Under the pieces are notes generated by a model, which worked only from the letters and a program-made list of their open reading frames with translations, did no database searches and was not told where the DNA came from. From positions 3,224,001-3,288,000 of the forward strand of contig NZ_RBHX01000001.1 of the NCBI RefSeq assembly GCF_003626735.1: 64,000 bases of DNA, in the 5' to 3' direction. Below, piece by piece: positions 27,138-37,484 of this stretch. Numbering within the stretch: position 1 is the stretch's first letter; each line of letters opens with the position of its first letter. Origin of the DNA: Microbacterium sp. CGR2. GTDB lineage: Bacteria > Actinomycetota > Actinomycetes > Actinomycetales > Microbacteriaceae. The position numbers were made by a program, and so were the translations under genes.

Positions 27138-27632
27138 TCAGGTGTCGGCGCCCGCGATCTCGTGGGCGTAGGCGGTCATGGACCGGTGGTAGCGCGGCAG
27201 GTGCGGCACCAGCGCGAGCAAAGCGACGGACAGCCCCTGCGCCGGTCGGCCGGCGCTCGCGAGAGTGAGGGCATGCACGGCAGCGACCGCGTCGCGATAG
27301 GGGCCCTCGGCCGAAATCTCCTCCTCGGCGCGGATGACGTCGAGCGCTTCCTCGAACTCGCCGAGGATGCGAAGCGAGCTCGCCAGCTGGATGACGCACT
27401 GCGCACGATGATCCTCGTCCAATCCGAGTGCGAGGGCGCGTCGGTACAGAGCGACCGCTTCGGCCGGTCGACCCGCCGAATCCCTCGCCCCCGCACGCTC
27501 GAACTCCGCTCGCGCGTCATCCGCGCCACGCTCGGCAGCCAGTTCGTCGATGCGGGCGATCGTCTCGTCACCCACCTCTTCGCCGGATGCGGCCGCCCAC
27601 ACGTCGTCGATCCGTTCGTCCCAGCTCTTCAC
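27138..27632 (-). CDS. Tetratricopeptide-type repeat protein
   Basis: A 164-residue, helix-rich protein. Repeats are visible as GRPAEAVALYRRALALGLDE and LGEFEEALDVIRAEEE, consistent with TPR helical pairs. GTG at 27632 follows GGAGGGAGAAGC; the longer frame from 27683 runs into the tig terminator. A scaffold role is usual for such repeats; the partner is unknown. It is found between tig and clpP1. Confidence 0.75.
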   Translation of the reverse strand: MKSWDERIDDVWAAASGEEVGDETIARIDELAAERGADDARAEFERAGARDSAGRPAEAVALYRRALALGLDEDHRAQCVIQLASSLRILGEFEEALDVIRAEEEISAEGPYRDAVAAVHALTLASAGRPAQGLSVALLALVPHLPRYHRSMTAYAHEIAGADT

Positions 27633-27650
27633 CGCTTCTCCCTCCACGAG

Positions 27651-27680
27651 AAAGGGCGGATGCCGCAGCATCCGCCCTTT
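27651..27680 (-). terminator. Terminator downstream of tig
   Basis: AAAGGGCGGATGC (27651-27663) and GCATCCGCCCTTT (27668-27680) form a perfect 13-bp stem with loop CGCA, 17 bp after the tig stop and just upstream of the TPR gene start. Confidence 0.9.
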
Positions 27681-27696
27681 CACCGATCGTGTTCGA

Positions 27697-29181
27697 TCAC
27701 TCGGCCTTGTCAGCGGCCTTCTTCGCGGGCGCCTTCTTGGCAGCAGGCTTCTTCGCAGCCGGCTTCTCGGCGTCGGCGTCAGCCTCGGCGTCGTCCGCGT
27801 CTGCCTTCTTCGCCGGCGCCTTCTTGGCCGCAGGCTTCTTGGCAGCGGCCTTCTTCTTGGGCTTCTCCTCGGCCTCGGCCTCAGGGGCCTCCTCGGCCGC
27901 GTCGTCGGTGACCACGAAGTCGGACAGGTCGACCGACTTGCCGTTGGTGTCGACGACCTTCACCTTGCCCAGAGCGATCGCGAGCGCCTTGTTGCGGGCG
28001 ACCTCGCCGACGAGTGCGGGCAGCTGGTTCGAGGACTGCAGCGCCTCGACGAACTCCTGCGGCGCCATGCCGTACTGCGAGGCGGACTGGATCAGGTACT
28101 GGCTCAGTTCCTCCTGCGAGACCTGCACGTCGGCCTGCTCCGCGATCGTGTCGAGGAGCACCTGCGTACGGAACTGCTTCTCGCTCGCCTCAGTGACCTC
28201 CGCACGGTGCACGTCGTCTTCGAGGCGCCCTTCACCCTCGAGGTGGTTGTGCACCTCGTCTTCGATGAGCTGGGGCGGAACCGGGATCTCGATCTGCTCG
28301 AGCAGTGTCTCGACGAGCTTGTCGCGCGCCGCGGAACCCTGGGTGAACACGCCCTGCTGAGCGACACGCTCGGCGAGACTCTCACGCAGTTCGGCGATCG
28401 TGTCGAACTCGCTCGCGATCTGAGCGAAATCATCATCGGCGTCGGGGAGCTCGCGCTCCTTGACCGCCTTGACCGTCACCGAAACCTCGGCCTCGGAACC
28501 GGCGTGGTCGCCGCCGACCAGCGCGGAGCGGAAGGTGGTGTCCTCACCGGCGGTGAGCGACTCGATCGCGTCGTCGATGCCTTCGAGCAGCTCGCCGGAA
28601 CCGATCTCGTACGACACGCCCTCGGCGCGGTCGATCTCTGCCCCGTCGATCGTGGCGACGAGGTCGAGTTCGACGAAGTCACCCTTCGCGGCCGGCCGGT
28701 CGACCGGGATGAGCGTGCCGAAGCGCGCCCGCATGTTGTCGAGCTCGGTGTCGAGCGCGGCCTCGTCGATCTCGACGGCGTCGACCGTCACCGTGATGCC
28801 GTCGTAGGAGGGGATCTCGATGTCGGGGCGGACGTCCACCTCGACGTCGACGAGCAGGTCTCCGGAGAAGTCCTTCTCGTTCGGCCACTGCGTGATGTCG
28901 GCGGCGGGGCGGCCGACCACGCGGAGCTTGTGCTCGGCGCTCGCCTCGCGGAAGAACTTGTCCAGGCCCTCGTTCACAGCGTGCTCGATGACCGCGCCGC
29001 GACCGATGCGCTGGTCGATGATGGGAGCCGGAACCTTGCCCTTGCGGAAGCCGGGGATCTGGACGTCCTGAGCGATGTGCTCGTAGGCGTGAGCGATGCT
29101 CGGCTTGAGGTCGTCCGGTGTGACCGTGATGCTCAGCTTGACCCGGGTCGGGGTCAGCTTCTCGACGGTGCTGTTCGCCAT
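27697..29181 (-). CDS. tig: Trigger factor, ribosome-associated chaperone and prolyl isomerase
   Basis: A 494-residue protein. The ribosome-docking motif GFRKGKVP is near residues 44-51, the FKBP-like PPIase domain spans about 160-245, and a helical chaperone domain follows. About 75 residues beyond the usual end form an acidic-then-Lys/Ala/Pro-rich tail (blocks such as [12 protein letters not shown], twice), which resembles histone-H1-like tails. Such tails could bind nucleic acid or ribosomes. The ATG at 29181 follows AAGGAGAA. The first gene of its unit, with tRNA-Pro 63 bp upstream on the same strand. Confidence 0.96.
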   Translation of the reverse strand: MANSTVEKLTPTRVKLSITVTPDDLKPSIAHAYEHIAQDVQIPGFRKGKVPAPIIDQRIGRGAVIEHAVNEGLDKFFREASAEHKLRVVGRPAADITQWPNEKDFSGDLLVDVEVDVRPDIEIPSYDGITVTVDAVEIDEAALDTELDNMRARFGTLIPVDRPAAKGDFVELDLVATIDGAEIDRAEGVSYEIGSGELLEGIDDAIESLTAGEDTTFRSALVGGDHAGSEAEVSVTVKAVKERELPDADDDFAQIASEFDTIAELRESLAERVAQQGVFTQGSAARDKLVETLLEQIEIPVPPQLIEDEVHNHLEGEGRLEDDVHRAEVTEASEKQFRTQVLLDTIAEQADVQVSQEELSQYLIQSASQYGMAPQEFVEALQSSNQLPALVGEVARNKALAIALGKVKVVDTNGKSVDLSDFVVTDDAAEEAPEAEAEEKPKKKAAAKKPAAKKAPAKKADADDAEADADAEKPAAKKPAAKKAPAKKAADKAE

Positions 29182-29244
29182 GCTTGTGTGTTCTCCTTGT
29201 TGTCTCCGCGCTGAACCGCGGCTGTCAGGCTGGACGCTACTGTG

Positions 29245-29318
29245 TCGGGGCGACAGGAGTTGAACCTGCGACCTCCCGCTCCCAAAGCGGGCGCTCTACC
29301 AAGCTGAGCTACGCCCCG
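29245..29318 (-). tRNA. tRNA-Pro (anticodon TGG)
   Basis: A 74-nt cloverleaf read on the minus strand. Acceptor arms CGGGGCG/CGCCCCG plus discriminator A, D-arm GCTC..GAGC, anticodon loop CTTTGGG with anticodon TGG, T-arm GCAGG TTCAACT CCTGT. The 3' CCA is not encoded. Confidence 0.97.
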
Positions 29319-29439
29319 GGGAATCCGCGCACAGATTCAGCCCCCACGAGTCTAACGGACAGGAACACCTCCGACAGTCCGCTATGATCGATGACGTCGG
29401 AGTTACGATCCGGTCGGTCCCGAGAAAGTCGCGGGATCC

Positions 29440-29510
29440 GGGGCTGTAGCTTAGTGGTAAAGCCTTAGTCTTCCAAACTAATGATGCGGGTTCGATTCCC
29501 GTCAGCCCCT
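29440..29510 (+). tRNA. tRNA-Gly (anticodon TCC)
   Basis: A 71-nt cloverleaf. Acceptor arms GGGGCTG/CAGCCCC plus discriminator T, D-arm GCTT..AAGC, anticodon stem TTAGT/ACTAA around CTTCCAA (anticodon TCC), T-arm CGGG TTCGATT CCCG. CCA is not encoded. TATGAT at 29383-29388 is a -10 candidate. Divergent from tRNA-Pro. Confidence 0.97.
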
Positions 29511-29518
29511 CCGCTTTC

Positions 29519-29550
29519 AGAAGGCCCCCACCGCTCGGTGGGGGCCTTCT
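29519..29550 (+). terminator. Terminator of tRNA-Gly
   Basis: A 14-bp perfect stem (29519-29532 with 29537-29550), loop GCTC, core AAGGCCCCCACC/GGTGGGGGCCTT, placed 8 bp after the tRNA. Confidence 0.92.
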
Positions 29551-29621
29551 CGTGTCAAAACCGGATCGTCGAATACTGTGGCACTGTCGATGCACGCCGA
29601 CTCTGATCGGAAGGTCACCGA

Positions 29622-30830
29622 ATGCGCGACGCGAATGTCCTCCCGCCCTCCGGCGGTCACCACATCGCCGCACGCTTCTCGGGCACGTCCCCGCTTGCCT
29701 CTCCGCCAGGACCACGGCGCGGCCGTCGCACCCTCATCTCCGGCATCTTCGGTGGGGTGGGCCTGATCGCGGTCGTGGCGATCACGCAGACCGTCGCAAG
29801 CCTGGGTTATGACAGCGCCGTGACCGACTACCGGGCGGCCTCCGCCGGAGCGTCCGAGTCGCAGACGCAGTTGCGCGCGGAGAACGAAGATCTGGTCGAT
29901 GCATCGGACGCGGCTGAAGCGATCATCGCCGTCGAGAACGAGGCCATCCCCGTCGCCGCCACCCAGGAAGAAGCGACATCGACCGCCGCTGGCGTCGCTG
30001 GTGAAGCCACTGCTGCGGCTGATGACCTCCTCGGCGTGGACATCCCGCCCGTGGGCGACAAGCCGGACTGGTTCTGGGAGCTCTTCGGCGCGACAGCCCA
30101 GCTCGACCGGCATCAGGCAGAGGTCACTCGACTCTCCGACGCCATGGATCTGGCCGCCGTCGACACGGCTGAGGCTTTCCGCGGCCTGACGGAGAGCACC
30201 ACCTCGCTTCTGGTGTCTGCCGGTGAATCCGCCGCAGGCTTCGAGGCTGCCCACGTCTCCGCGCGCAACGAGGCGATCATCGCCTTGCGCGAAGCCGCCG
30301 CCGACGCGACCGCCACGACGAGCATCGACGAAGGCGCCGCCGAAACCTACTCGGCGTTACAGGATGCCGCCCATCAGGTGATCGCGACAGAGCGAGCCGA
30401 ACTCGACGAGAAAGCCGGACCGCTGCTGGCCCAGCGACTGGAGATCGAGGAATTCGCCCGATCGCTCGCTCCAGGGGTCCTGTTGGAGTTCGACTGGGCA
30501 CCCATGGTCAACGGCGCGGGCGGAAACGGCAGCATGGGCGGCTACACGACCTGGTGGTGGGACGATCCGGGTCGCGCGACCATCGAGCTGTCGAACTCGG
30601 TGGCCGAACAATGGCCCGCGGACCGCAGCAAAGCGCTCGTGGCGCACGAAGTCGGCCACGCGATCAGCGTGAAATGCGAGGGCATGTACGACGCCTCGAC
30701 CCAGGACAGCATCGAGAACTGGGCGACGGCGTGGGCGATCGGGATGGGCTTCACCGATGACGCGAACGGAGTGTGGGCCTACGGCTATCCCCCGCAGAAC
30801 TACATCGACGCGGCGGCGGGATGTCGCTGA
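29622..30830 (+). CDS. Membrane-anchored putative zinc metallopeptidase with HEVGH motif
   Basis: A 402-residue protein I do not recognise as a named family. A Pro/Arg-rich cytoplasmic N-terminus (1-35) is followed by one transmembrane helix (about 38-60, ISGIFGGVGLIAVVAITQ). A long Ala/Glu-rich helical extracytoplasmic region (65-275) comes next, then a compact C-terminal domain. The latter has VAHEVGHAISVKC with H342-E343-x-x-H346 and, 19 residues later, E365-N-x-A, a plausible third zinc ligand as in gluzincins. It is an extracytoplasmic domain, so cleavage of envelope or secreted proteins is possible. ATG at 29622 with GGAAGG upstream. Followed by its own terminator. Confidence 0.65.
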   Translation: MRDANVLPPSGGHHIAARFSGTSPLASPPGPRRGRRTLISGIFGGVGLIAVVAITQTVASLGYDSAVTDYRAASAGASESQTQLRAENEDLVDASDAAEAIIAVENEAIPVAATQEEATSTAAGVAGEATAAADDLLGVDIPPVGDKPDWFWELFGATAQLDRHQAEVTRLSDAMDLAAVDTAEAFRGLTESTTSLLVSAGESAAGFEAAHVSARNEAIIALREAAADATATTSIDEGAAETYSALQDAAHQVIATERAELDEKAGPLLAQRLEIEEFARSLAPGVLLEFDWAPMVNGAGGNGSMGGYTTWWWDDPGRATIELSNSVAEQWPADRSKALVAHEVGHAISVKCEGMYDASTQDSIENWATAWAIGMGFTDDANGVWAYGYPPQNYIDAAAGCR

Positions 30831-30866
30831 CAGCGAACTCCCCCACCATCTGCCGTCCCGGTACGA

Positions 30867-30900
30867 AAGAAGCCGCCGCGATGATTCGCGACGGCTTCTT
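30867..30900. terminator. Bidirectional terminator between the HEVGH gene and rbpA
   Basis: AAGAAGCCGCCGCGA (30867-30881) pairs with TCGCGACGGCTTCTT (30886-30900), 15 bp with one mismatch, loop TGAT. It lies between convergent genes, 37 bp after one stop and 19 bp after the other. Confidence 0.9.
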
Positions 30901-30918
30901 GGTGTCAGATCGACGAGG

Positions 30919-31272
30919 TCACTGACCGCGACGTTCGCGTAGTTGAGCAAGTGCATCTTCGAGAAGCTGGACGGCTTCTTCGTCGGTGCGACGCTCCTTC
31001 ACGTACGCGAGGTGAGTCTTGTACGGCTCGGGCTTCGCGAGGGCAGGAGGGTTCTCCTTGTCGCGACCCGCCGGCAGACCCGACTGCGGGTGATCGATCG
31101 TCTCGGGGATCTCGTCTTCGGGGAGGCCCGCCGCGAAGTAGCGGACGGTCTCGTTGCCGAGGCCGTCCCAGTAGGAGACCGAGATCCGGTCGGCGTGGTA
31201 GCCGTGGTCCTGCTCCCCCATCGGGCCGGAGCCCACGCGGGTGCCTCGGATTGCGTTGCCGCCAGTAGCCAT
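30919..31272 (-). CDS. rbpA: RNA polymerase-binding protein RbpA
   Basis: A 117-residue actinobacteria-specific RNA polymerase accessory protein that stabilizes holoenzyme with the principal sigma factor. The conserved N-terminus reads GNAIRGTRVGSGPMGE (the core-loop and sigma-interaction region), then ISVSYWDGLGNETVRYFAAG, and a C-terminal helical part (KTHLAYVKERRT). The zinc cysteines of some RbpA proteins are absent here. It starts by TGATG overlap with secG. Confidence 0.9.
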   Translation of the reverse strand: MATGGNAIRGTRVGSGPMGEQDHGYHADRISVSYWDGLGNETVRYFAAGLPEDEIPETIDHPQSGLPAGRDKENPPALAKPEPYKTHLAYVKERRTDEEAVQLLEDALAQLRERRGQ

Positions 31273-31520
31273 CAGATGACCTCGAACTTCGTGATGAGTC
31301 CGAGCGCGACGATGGCTACGAACCATGTGAGCGCCAGGACGACGGTGAAGCGGTTCAGGTTCCGCTCCGCGAGACCGGAGGAGCCGACCGCAGAGGTCAT
31401 ACCGCCTCCGAACATGTCGGAAAGGCCGCCACCGCGACCCTTGTGCAAGAGGATGAGGAGGGTCAGCAGGACGCTGGTGATGCCCAGCACGACCTGCAGG
31501 ACGAACTCGAGAATTGCCAC
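31272..31520 (-). CDS. secG: Protein translocase subunit SecG
   Basis: An 82-residue membrane protein with two helices (about 4-24 and 58-78) around the conserved loop LLHKGRGGGLSDMFGGG. It assists SecYE in preprotein export. It follows tpiA by 81 bp, in which TATACT (31566-31571) is a good -10 for a separate promoter and GCGGGGCC/GGCCCCGC (31579-31596) may end the glycolytic transcript. rbpA follows by TGATG overlap. Confidence 0.95.
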   Translation of the reverse strand: MAILEFVLQVVLGITSVLLTLLILLHKGRGGGLSDMFGGGMTSAVGSSGLAERNLNRFTVVLALTWFVAIVALGLITKFEVI

Positions 31521-31601
31521 GAGGAAGAGCCTTTCGCCGGGGCATGTGAGCCCCCGTAACGGTCAAGTATACGGTGCAGCGGGGCCGGGGCCCCGCCGCA
31601 C

Positions 31602-32393
31602 TCACACGCCGACGTGCTTCTCGAAGCGGATGATCGCGGCGAACTCGTCGACGACGAGGCTCGCGCCGCCGACCAGAGCACCGTCGACATCCGGCTCACG
31701 CATGAAGCTGGCGATGTTCGCCGACTTCACCGATCCGCCGTACAGGACTCGGGTACGCGCGGCAGCGTCTTCACCGAGAACCTTGGCGATGACGGCCCGC
31801 AGGGTGGCGCAGACGTCCTGCGCCTGCTGCGGCGTCGCCGCCTGACCGGAGCCGATGGCCCAGACGGGCTCGTACGCCACGACGATGTCAGCCTTCGGCG
31901 AAACACCCTGCAGCGCTGCCTCGAGCTGCCCGACGGGCACCGCGCTGGCACCGAACTTCTCAAGGTCGTCGGCAGTCTCACCGACGCAGATCACCGGCAC
32001 GAGGCCGTGCTTGATCGACGCCTGCACCTTCGAGGCGACGACTTCATCCGACTCGGAGTGGTACTCACGCCGTTCCGAGTGGCCGATGATGACGTACTTG
32101 GCGTCGAGCTTTGCCAGGAACGCACCGGACACCTCGCCGGTGTAAGCACCCGAGTCGTGAGCCGAGACATCCTGCGCACCGAGCGCGAACGGGATCTTGT
32201 CCGCGTCGATCAGCGTCTGCACGCTGCGGATGTCGGTGAACGGCGGGAAGACCGCGACCTCGACGGAGCCGTCTTCGTGCTTGGCGTCCTTCAACGTCCA
32301 ATGCAGCTTCTGCACGAACGCGACCGCCTGCAGGTGGTCGAGGTTCATCTTCCAGTTGCCCGCGATCAGCGGGGTACGGGTCACATTGCCCAT
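31602..32393 (-). CDS. tpiA: Triose-phosphate isomerase
   Basis: A 263-residue TIM barrel interconverting DHAP and glyceraldehyde 3-phosphate. Catalytic Lys is in AGNWKMN, His in IIGHSERR, Glu in [12 protein letters not shown]. The ATG at 32393 is chosen because GGAGG is 7 nt upstream; this makes a 13-nt overlap with pgk. A GTG 9 nt further in would give a GTGA overlap but is too far from the ribosome site. Third gene of gap-pgk-tpiA. Confidence 0.97.
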   Translation of the reverse strand: MGNVTRTPLIAGNWKMNLDHLQAVAFVQKLHWTLKDAKHEDGSVEVAVFPPFTDIRSVQTLIDADKIPFALGAQDVSAHDSGAYTGEVSGAFLAKLDAKYVIIGHSERREYHSESDEVVASKVQASIKHGLVPVICVGETADDLEKFGASAVPVGQLEAALQGVSPKADIVVAYEPVWAIGSGQAATPQQAQDVCATLRAVIAKVLGEDAAARTRVLYGGSVKSANIASFMREPDVDGALVGGASLVVDEFAAIIRFEKHVGV

Positions 32394-33598
32394 CCGAGCA
32401 CCTCCAGGCCGGGTAGTTTCTTTCCCTCGAGGAACTCGAGGCTTGCGCCGCCACCGGTCGAGATGTGGCCGAACTGGTCATCGGTGAAGCCGAGCTGACG
32501 GACTGCGGCCGCCGAGTCACCGCCGCCGACGACGCTGAGCCCATCAACCTCGGTCAGAGCCTGGGCCACGGTCTTCGTGCCCGCGGCGAAGGCCGGGAAC
32601 TCGAAGACGCCCATCGGCCCGTTCCAGAAGACGGTCTTGGATCCGCTGATGACTTCAGCGAAACGCGCAGCGGTCTCCGGTCCGATGTCGAGGCCGATCC
32701 CCGACGCGCCGAAGGCGGTCGACTCGATCGCGTCGGCTGCGGCGACCTCGTGCGCAGCATCCGCCGTGAACGATTCGGCGACGACGACGTCTGTCGGGAG
32801 TACCAGCTCCACGCCGCGCTCCGCCGCTTCGGCGATGTAGCCGCGGACTGTCTCGAGCTGATCCTCTTCGAGGAGGCTGGACGCCACCGCGTGACCCTGC
32901 GCCTTCAAGAAGGTGAACAGCATTCCGCCGCCGACCAGAATGCGGTCGACCCGAGGCAGCAGGTGCGAGATCACACCGAGCTTGTCGCTGACCTTCGACC
33001 CGCCGAGCACGACCGCATAGGGGCGCTCGGGCTTCTCGGTGAGGCGATCGAGCACGTCCAGCTCGGCCTCGATCAGCAGGCCCGCCGCCGACGGCAGCAG
33101 TTCGGCGAGTTCGTAGACGCTCGCCTGCTTGCGGTGGACGACACCGAAACCGTCGGACACGAGCACGTCGCCGAGCTTCGCGAGCTCTTCGGCGAAGGCT
33201 CGACGCGTGGCGTCGTCCTTCGAGGTCTCACCGGCGTTGAACCGCAGGTTCTCGATGACGACGACGCCGCCATCCTCCAGCGAGGCCACAGCATCGTGCG
33301 CCGATTCGCCGACGGTGTCCCGCGCGAATGCGACGGGCGCTCCCAGCAGTTCGGAGAGCCGCTGAGCCACGGGCTCGAGGCTGTACTGCGGGTCGGGGGC
33401 ACCGTCGGGGCGTCCGAGGTGCGAGCACACGACAACGCGGGCGCCCGCGTTGATCAGTGCGTTGAGGGTCGGCAACGAGGCGCGTACACGACCATCGTCC
33501 GTTATGACCCCGTCCCGCAGGGGGACGTTCAGATCACAACGGACGATGACGCGCTTGCCCTCGAGCGAACCCAGTGAGTCCAGGGTGCGCAGAGTCAT
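32381..33598 (-). CDS. pgk: Phosphoglycerate kinase
   Basis: A 405-residue two-domain kinase making ATP from 1,3-bisphosphoglycerate. RCDLNVPL near residues 19-26 and SHLGRP near 60 bind substrate; [10 protein letters not shown] is the hinge region, and GGGDSAAAV binds nucleotide near the C-terminus. It follows gap by 10 bp and overlaps tpiA. Confidence 0.97.
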   Translation of the reverse strand: MTLRTLDSLGSLEGKRVIVRCDLNVPLRDGVITDDGRVRASLPTLNALINAGARVVVCSHLGRPDGAPDPQYSLEPVAQRLSELLGAPVAFARDTVGESAHDAVASLEDGGVVVIENLRFNAGETSKDDATRRAFAEELAKLGDVLVSDGFGVVHRKQASVYELAELLPSAAGLLIEAELDVLDRLTEKPERPYAVVLGGSKVSDKLGVISHLLPRVDRILVGGGMLFTFLKAQGHAVASSLLEEDQLETVRGYIAEAAERGVELVLPTDVVVAESFTADAAHEVAAADAIESTAFGASGIGLDIGPETAARFAEVISGSKTVFWNGPMGVFEFPAFAAGTKTVAQALTEVDGLSVVGGGDSAAAVRQLGFTDDQFGHISTGGGASLEFLEGKKLPGLEVLGWAM

Positions 33599-33608
33599 GT
33601 GTCAGAGC

Positions 33609-34619
<1,011 letters not shown>

Positions 34620-34679
34620 TCAGGTCTCCTGATTTCTTGTGCGCTTGCGCGCGGTTTCAACTTGCGAAGCATGGACAAC

Positions 34680-34714
34680 GGCGTCCCGACGGGCGAAACG
34701 TCCATCGGGACGCC
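34680..34714 (-). terminator. Hairpin terminator after superoxide dismutase
   Basis: GGCGTCCCGA (34680-34689) pairs with TCGGGACGCC (34705-34714), a 10-bp stem starting 8 bp after the sod stop. No strong T-run. It separates sod from the gap operon. Confidence 0.7.
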
Positions 34715-34722
34715 CGTCTTGG

Positions 34723-35349
34723 TTACGACAGTACCAGCAGGCCGTTCGTCTGGTTACGGGCGACCTCGAGACGCTGTGCGACATTCTCCCAGTTGGCGAT
34801 GTTCCACGCCGCCTTGACGTAGTCGGCCTTGACGTTGAGGTAGTCGAGGTAGAAGGCGTGCTCCCACATGTCGAGCTGGAACAGCGGGATGGTGCCCTGC
34901 GCGGTGTTCGACTGCTGGTCGAACAGCTGCTGGATGATGAGGCGCGAGCCGATCGAATCCCAGCTGAGGACGGCCCAACCCGAGCCCTGGATGCCGGTCG
35001 CCGCAGCGGTGAAATGCGCCTGGAACTTCTCGAAGGAGCCGAAGTACTCGTCGATGGCCGCCTTCAGCTCACCCTCGGGCTGACCTCCGCCGTTCGGCGA
35101 CAGGTTGGTCCAGAAGATGGAGTGGTTGACGTGGCCGCCGAGGTTGAACGCGAGGTCCTTCTCGAGCTTGTTCACGTTCGCGAGGTTGCCGCTGTCGCGA
35201 GCCTCGGCGAGCTGCTCGAGCGCGGTGTTCGCGCCGGCGACGTAGGTCGCGTGGTGCTTGTCATGGTGGAGTTCCATGATCTTGCCGCTGATGTGCGGCT
35301 CGAGAGCCGCGAAGTCGTAGGGAAGGTCGGGGAGCGTGTAAGTCGCCAT
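34723..35349 (-). CDS. sodA: Superoxide dismutase, Fe/Mn family
   Basis: A 208-residue cytoplasmic dismutase. Metal ligands are in [23 protein letters not shown] and [12 protein letters not shown], so the His-His-Asp-His set is complete. Metal preference cannot be read safely. ATG at 35349 is chosen because it gives the family N-terminus ([10 protein letters not shown]); an in-frame ATG 15 nt upstream is less likely. Monocistronic, bordered by hairpins. Confidence 0.95.
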   Translation of the reverse strand: MATYTLPDLPYDFAALEPHISGKIMELHHDKHHATYVAGANTALEQLAEARDSGNLANVNKLEKDLAFNLGGHVNHSIFWTNLSPNGGGQPEGELKAAIDEYFGSFEKFQAHFTAAATGIQGSGWAVLSWDSIGSRLIIQQLFDQQSNTAQGTIPLFQLDMWEHAFYLDYLNVKADYVKAAWNIANWENVAQRLEVARNQTNGLLVLS

Positions 35350-35484
35350 ATCGCTTTCATCCAATCCGCGCCGCGCCGCGGCGCTTGCCGATCCTCCGCG
35401 CCGCCGATGTGCGGCGTAGAGCGGACGTAACTCATCCTAGTGACGACAACGCGTGGCCGGACCAGTTCCTTCCGCCGGATGGCG

Positions 35485-35519
35485 AAGACCCGCCACCGGA
35501 AAACCGGACGACGGGTCTT
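35485..35519 (-). terminator. Terminator downstream of whiA
   Basis: AAGACCCG (35485-35492) pairs with CGGGTCTT (35512-35519), with an inner CCGG-AAAA-CCGG stem. It begins 13 bp after the whiA stop. Confidence 0.75.
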
Positions 35520-35531
35520 GACGACACGAGC

Positions 35532-36509
35532 TCAGACGTCGAGGCCGATCGGCACGGCGGCTTCGGTGCCGGGGATGCCGTCCTGCTGAGCTCTTTTGTC
35601 GGCCATCGCCAGCAGACGCCGGATCCGACCGGCGACCGCGTCCTTCGTCAGCGGAGGGTCGGCATGGTGGCCCAGTTCGTCGAGGCTCGCGTCGCGGTGT
35701 GCGAGACGCAGCTCTCCCGCCACCCGGAGGTGGTCGGGCACCTCGTCGGCGAGGATCTCGAGAGCTCGCTCGACGCGGGCGCACGCTGCGACCGCGGCCT
35801 GAGCGGAACGGCGGAGATTCGCGTCATCGAAGTTCACCAGGCGGTTGACGCCCGCGCGCACCTCCCGACGCTGGCGGAGCTCTTCCCATGCCACAGCGGT
35901 CTTCTGCGCGCCCATCTCGTTGAGGATGGTGCGGATGGCTTCACCTTCGCGCACGACGACGCGTGGCATGCCGCGTACCTCGCGCGCCTTGGCAGCGACG
36001 CCGAGTCGGTGCGCCGCGCCGACGAGGGCCATGGCAGCTTCCGAAGAGGGGCAGACGACTTCGAGCATCGCCGAACGGCCGGGCTCGCTGAGCGTGCCGG
36101 CCGCCAAGAACGCACCGCGCCACAGGCCGGCGACCTCGGCGCGGGATCCGGTGGTCAGCCTGTTCGGGAGGCCTCGCACCGGCCGTCGACGCTGATCGAG
36201 AAGCCCCGTCTGGCGGGCGAGAGTCTCACCCTGCGTGATCACGCGCACAGCCCACCGCGCACCTTCGTTCGCAGTGCTCGACTGCACCTGAGCGATCTCA
36301 GGACGCACCCCGTAGATCTCAGCGAGGTCCCTGGCGACACGGCGTGCGAGCGTCTCGGCATCCACCTCTGCCTCCACGGCCACGCGGCCGGCGATCGAGT
36401 GCAGACCACCGGCGAACCGGAGGATCGCGGTCACCTCCGCGACACGCACCGTCGGGGGTGCGTTGCGGATGCTGACCAGCTCGGCCTTGACGTCGGTGGT
36501 TAGTGCCAC
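35532..36509 (-). CDS. whiA: Sporulation/cell-division regulator WhiA
   Basis: A 325-residue DNA-binding protein. The N-terminal two-thirds is the degenerate LAGLIDADG homing-endonuclease-like fold ([17 protein letters not shown]), followed by a C-terminal HTH ([16 protein letters not shown]). WhiA controls division genes together with WhiB in Streptomyces and is kept in non-sporulating actinobacteria. Start is GTG at 36509 with AAGGAG upstream. It follows rapZ by 67 bp; yvcK, which usually lies between them, is absent. Confidence 0.95.
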   Translation of the reverse strand: MALTTDVKAELVSIRNAPPTVRVAEVTAILRFAGGLHSIAGRVAVEAEVDAETLARRVARDLAEIYGVRPEIAQVQSSTANEGARWAVRVITQGETLARQTGLLDQRRRPVRGLPNRLTTGSRAEVAGLWRGAFLAAGTLSEPGRSAMLEVVCPSSEAAMALVGAAHRLGVAAKAREVRGMPRVVVREGEAIRTILNEMGAQKTAVAWEELRQRREVRAGVNRLVNFDDANLRRSAQAAVAACARVERALEILADEVPDHLRVAGELRLAHRDASLDELGHHADPPLTKDAVAGRIRRLLAMADKRAQQDGIPGTEAAVPIGLDV

Positions 36510-36576
36510 GACACTCCTTCACGTTCACGCGCCGGGTCGCGACGCAAACGTCCAGCTTACTCGGCCGGGCGACCGG

Positions 36577-37449
36577 CTACTCCCTGCCGAGGTCCCGATG
36601 CCGGACATTGACCGCCACGCCGGGGACTGCGGCGAGGCGTCGTCCGAGTTCCTCCGACATGGCGACCGACCGGTGCTTGCCACCGGTGCATCCGATCGCG
36701 ATCGTGGAGTGGCTCTTGTTCTCGCGCTGATACCCCTCGAGCACGGGGACGAGGGCCGCCGAATAGGCGTCCAGGAATTCCATGGCGCCGTCACGCGAGA
36801 GCACGTAGTCACGAACGGTTTCGTCCTGACCGGTCAGACCGCGCAATTCCTCGTTCCAGAACGGATTCGGCAGGAAACGCATGTCGGCGACGATGTCGAC
36901 GTCGGTCGGCAACCCGTACTTGAAACCGAAGCTCAGGAGAGTCAGGCGGTGGCGGGCCTCACCCTCTTCCGAGAAGATGTCGGACACCTGTGTGGCGAGC
37001 TGGTGGATGTTCAGCGTCGAGGTGTCGATCACGAGGTCCGCGGACTCACGGATCGGGGCGAGTCTGGTGCGCTCGGTACGGATGCCGTCGAGCAGCGTGC
37101 CGTCTTCCTGGAGCGGGTGCGGACGCCGTACCGATTCGAATCGGCGGACCAGGACGTCGTCGGAGGCGTCGAGGAACAGAACGCGCACGGACCCCCGCGA
37201 GCGGAGTGCACGTGCGACGCCGGGGAAATCGTCGAAAAGGTTTCGCCCTCGGACGTCGACCACAGCGGCGACCTTCGGCAGTGCCTTGCCGCCCATATCG
37301 GTCAGCTCGAGCAGAGGACGCAGGATCTGCGGCGGCAGGTTGTCTACGACATACCAGCCGAGGTCTTCCAAGGCGTTCGCCACCGTGGTCCGGCCAGCAC
37401 CGGACATCCCCGTGACGATGAGAAACTCGCCCTTCTCTCCGTCAACCAT
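36577..37449 (-). CDS. rapZ: RNase adapter/nucleotide-binding protein RapZ (YvcJ family)
   Basis: A 290-residue P-loop protein. Walker A GMSGAGRTT at 14-22, VVDNLPP near 34-40, VLFLDASD, and the C-terminal substrate domain with GFKYGLP and IGCTGGKHRSV. In E. coli RapZ controls glmS mRNA decay and senses glucosamine 6-phosphate; in actinobacteria its target is unsettled. ATG at 37449, 35 bp after uvrC. Confidence 0.94.
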   Translation of the reverse strand: MVDGEKGEFLIVTGMSGAGRTTVANALEDLGWYVVDNLPPQILRPLLELTDMGGKALPKVAAVVDVRGRNLFDDFPGVARALRSRGSVRVLFLDASDDVLVRRFESVRRPHPLQEDGTLLDGIRTERTRLAPIRESADLVIDTSTLNIHQLATQVSDIFSEEGEARHRLTLLSFGFKYGLPTDVDIVADMRFLPNPFWNEELRGLTGQDETVRDYVLSRDGAMEFLDAYSAALVPVLEGYQRENKSHSTIAIGCTGGKHRSVAMSEELGRRLAAVPGVAVNVRHRDLGRE

Positions 37450-37484
37450 CGCTCAACGCTCCCTCTCCCCCAGTGGCTTCCAGC

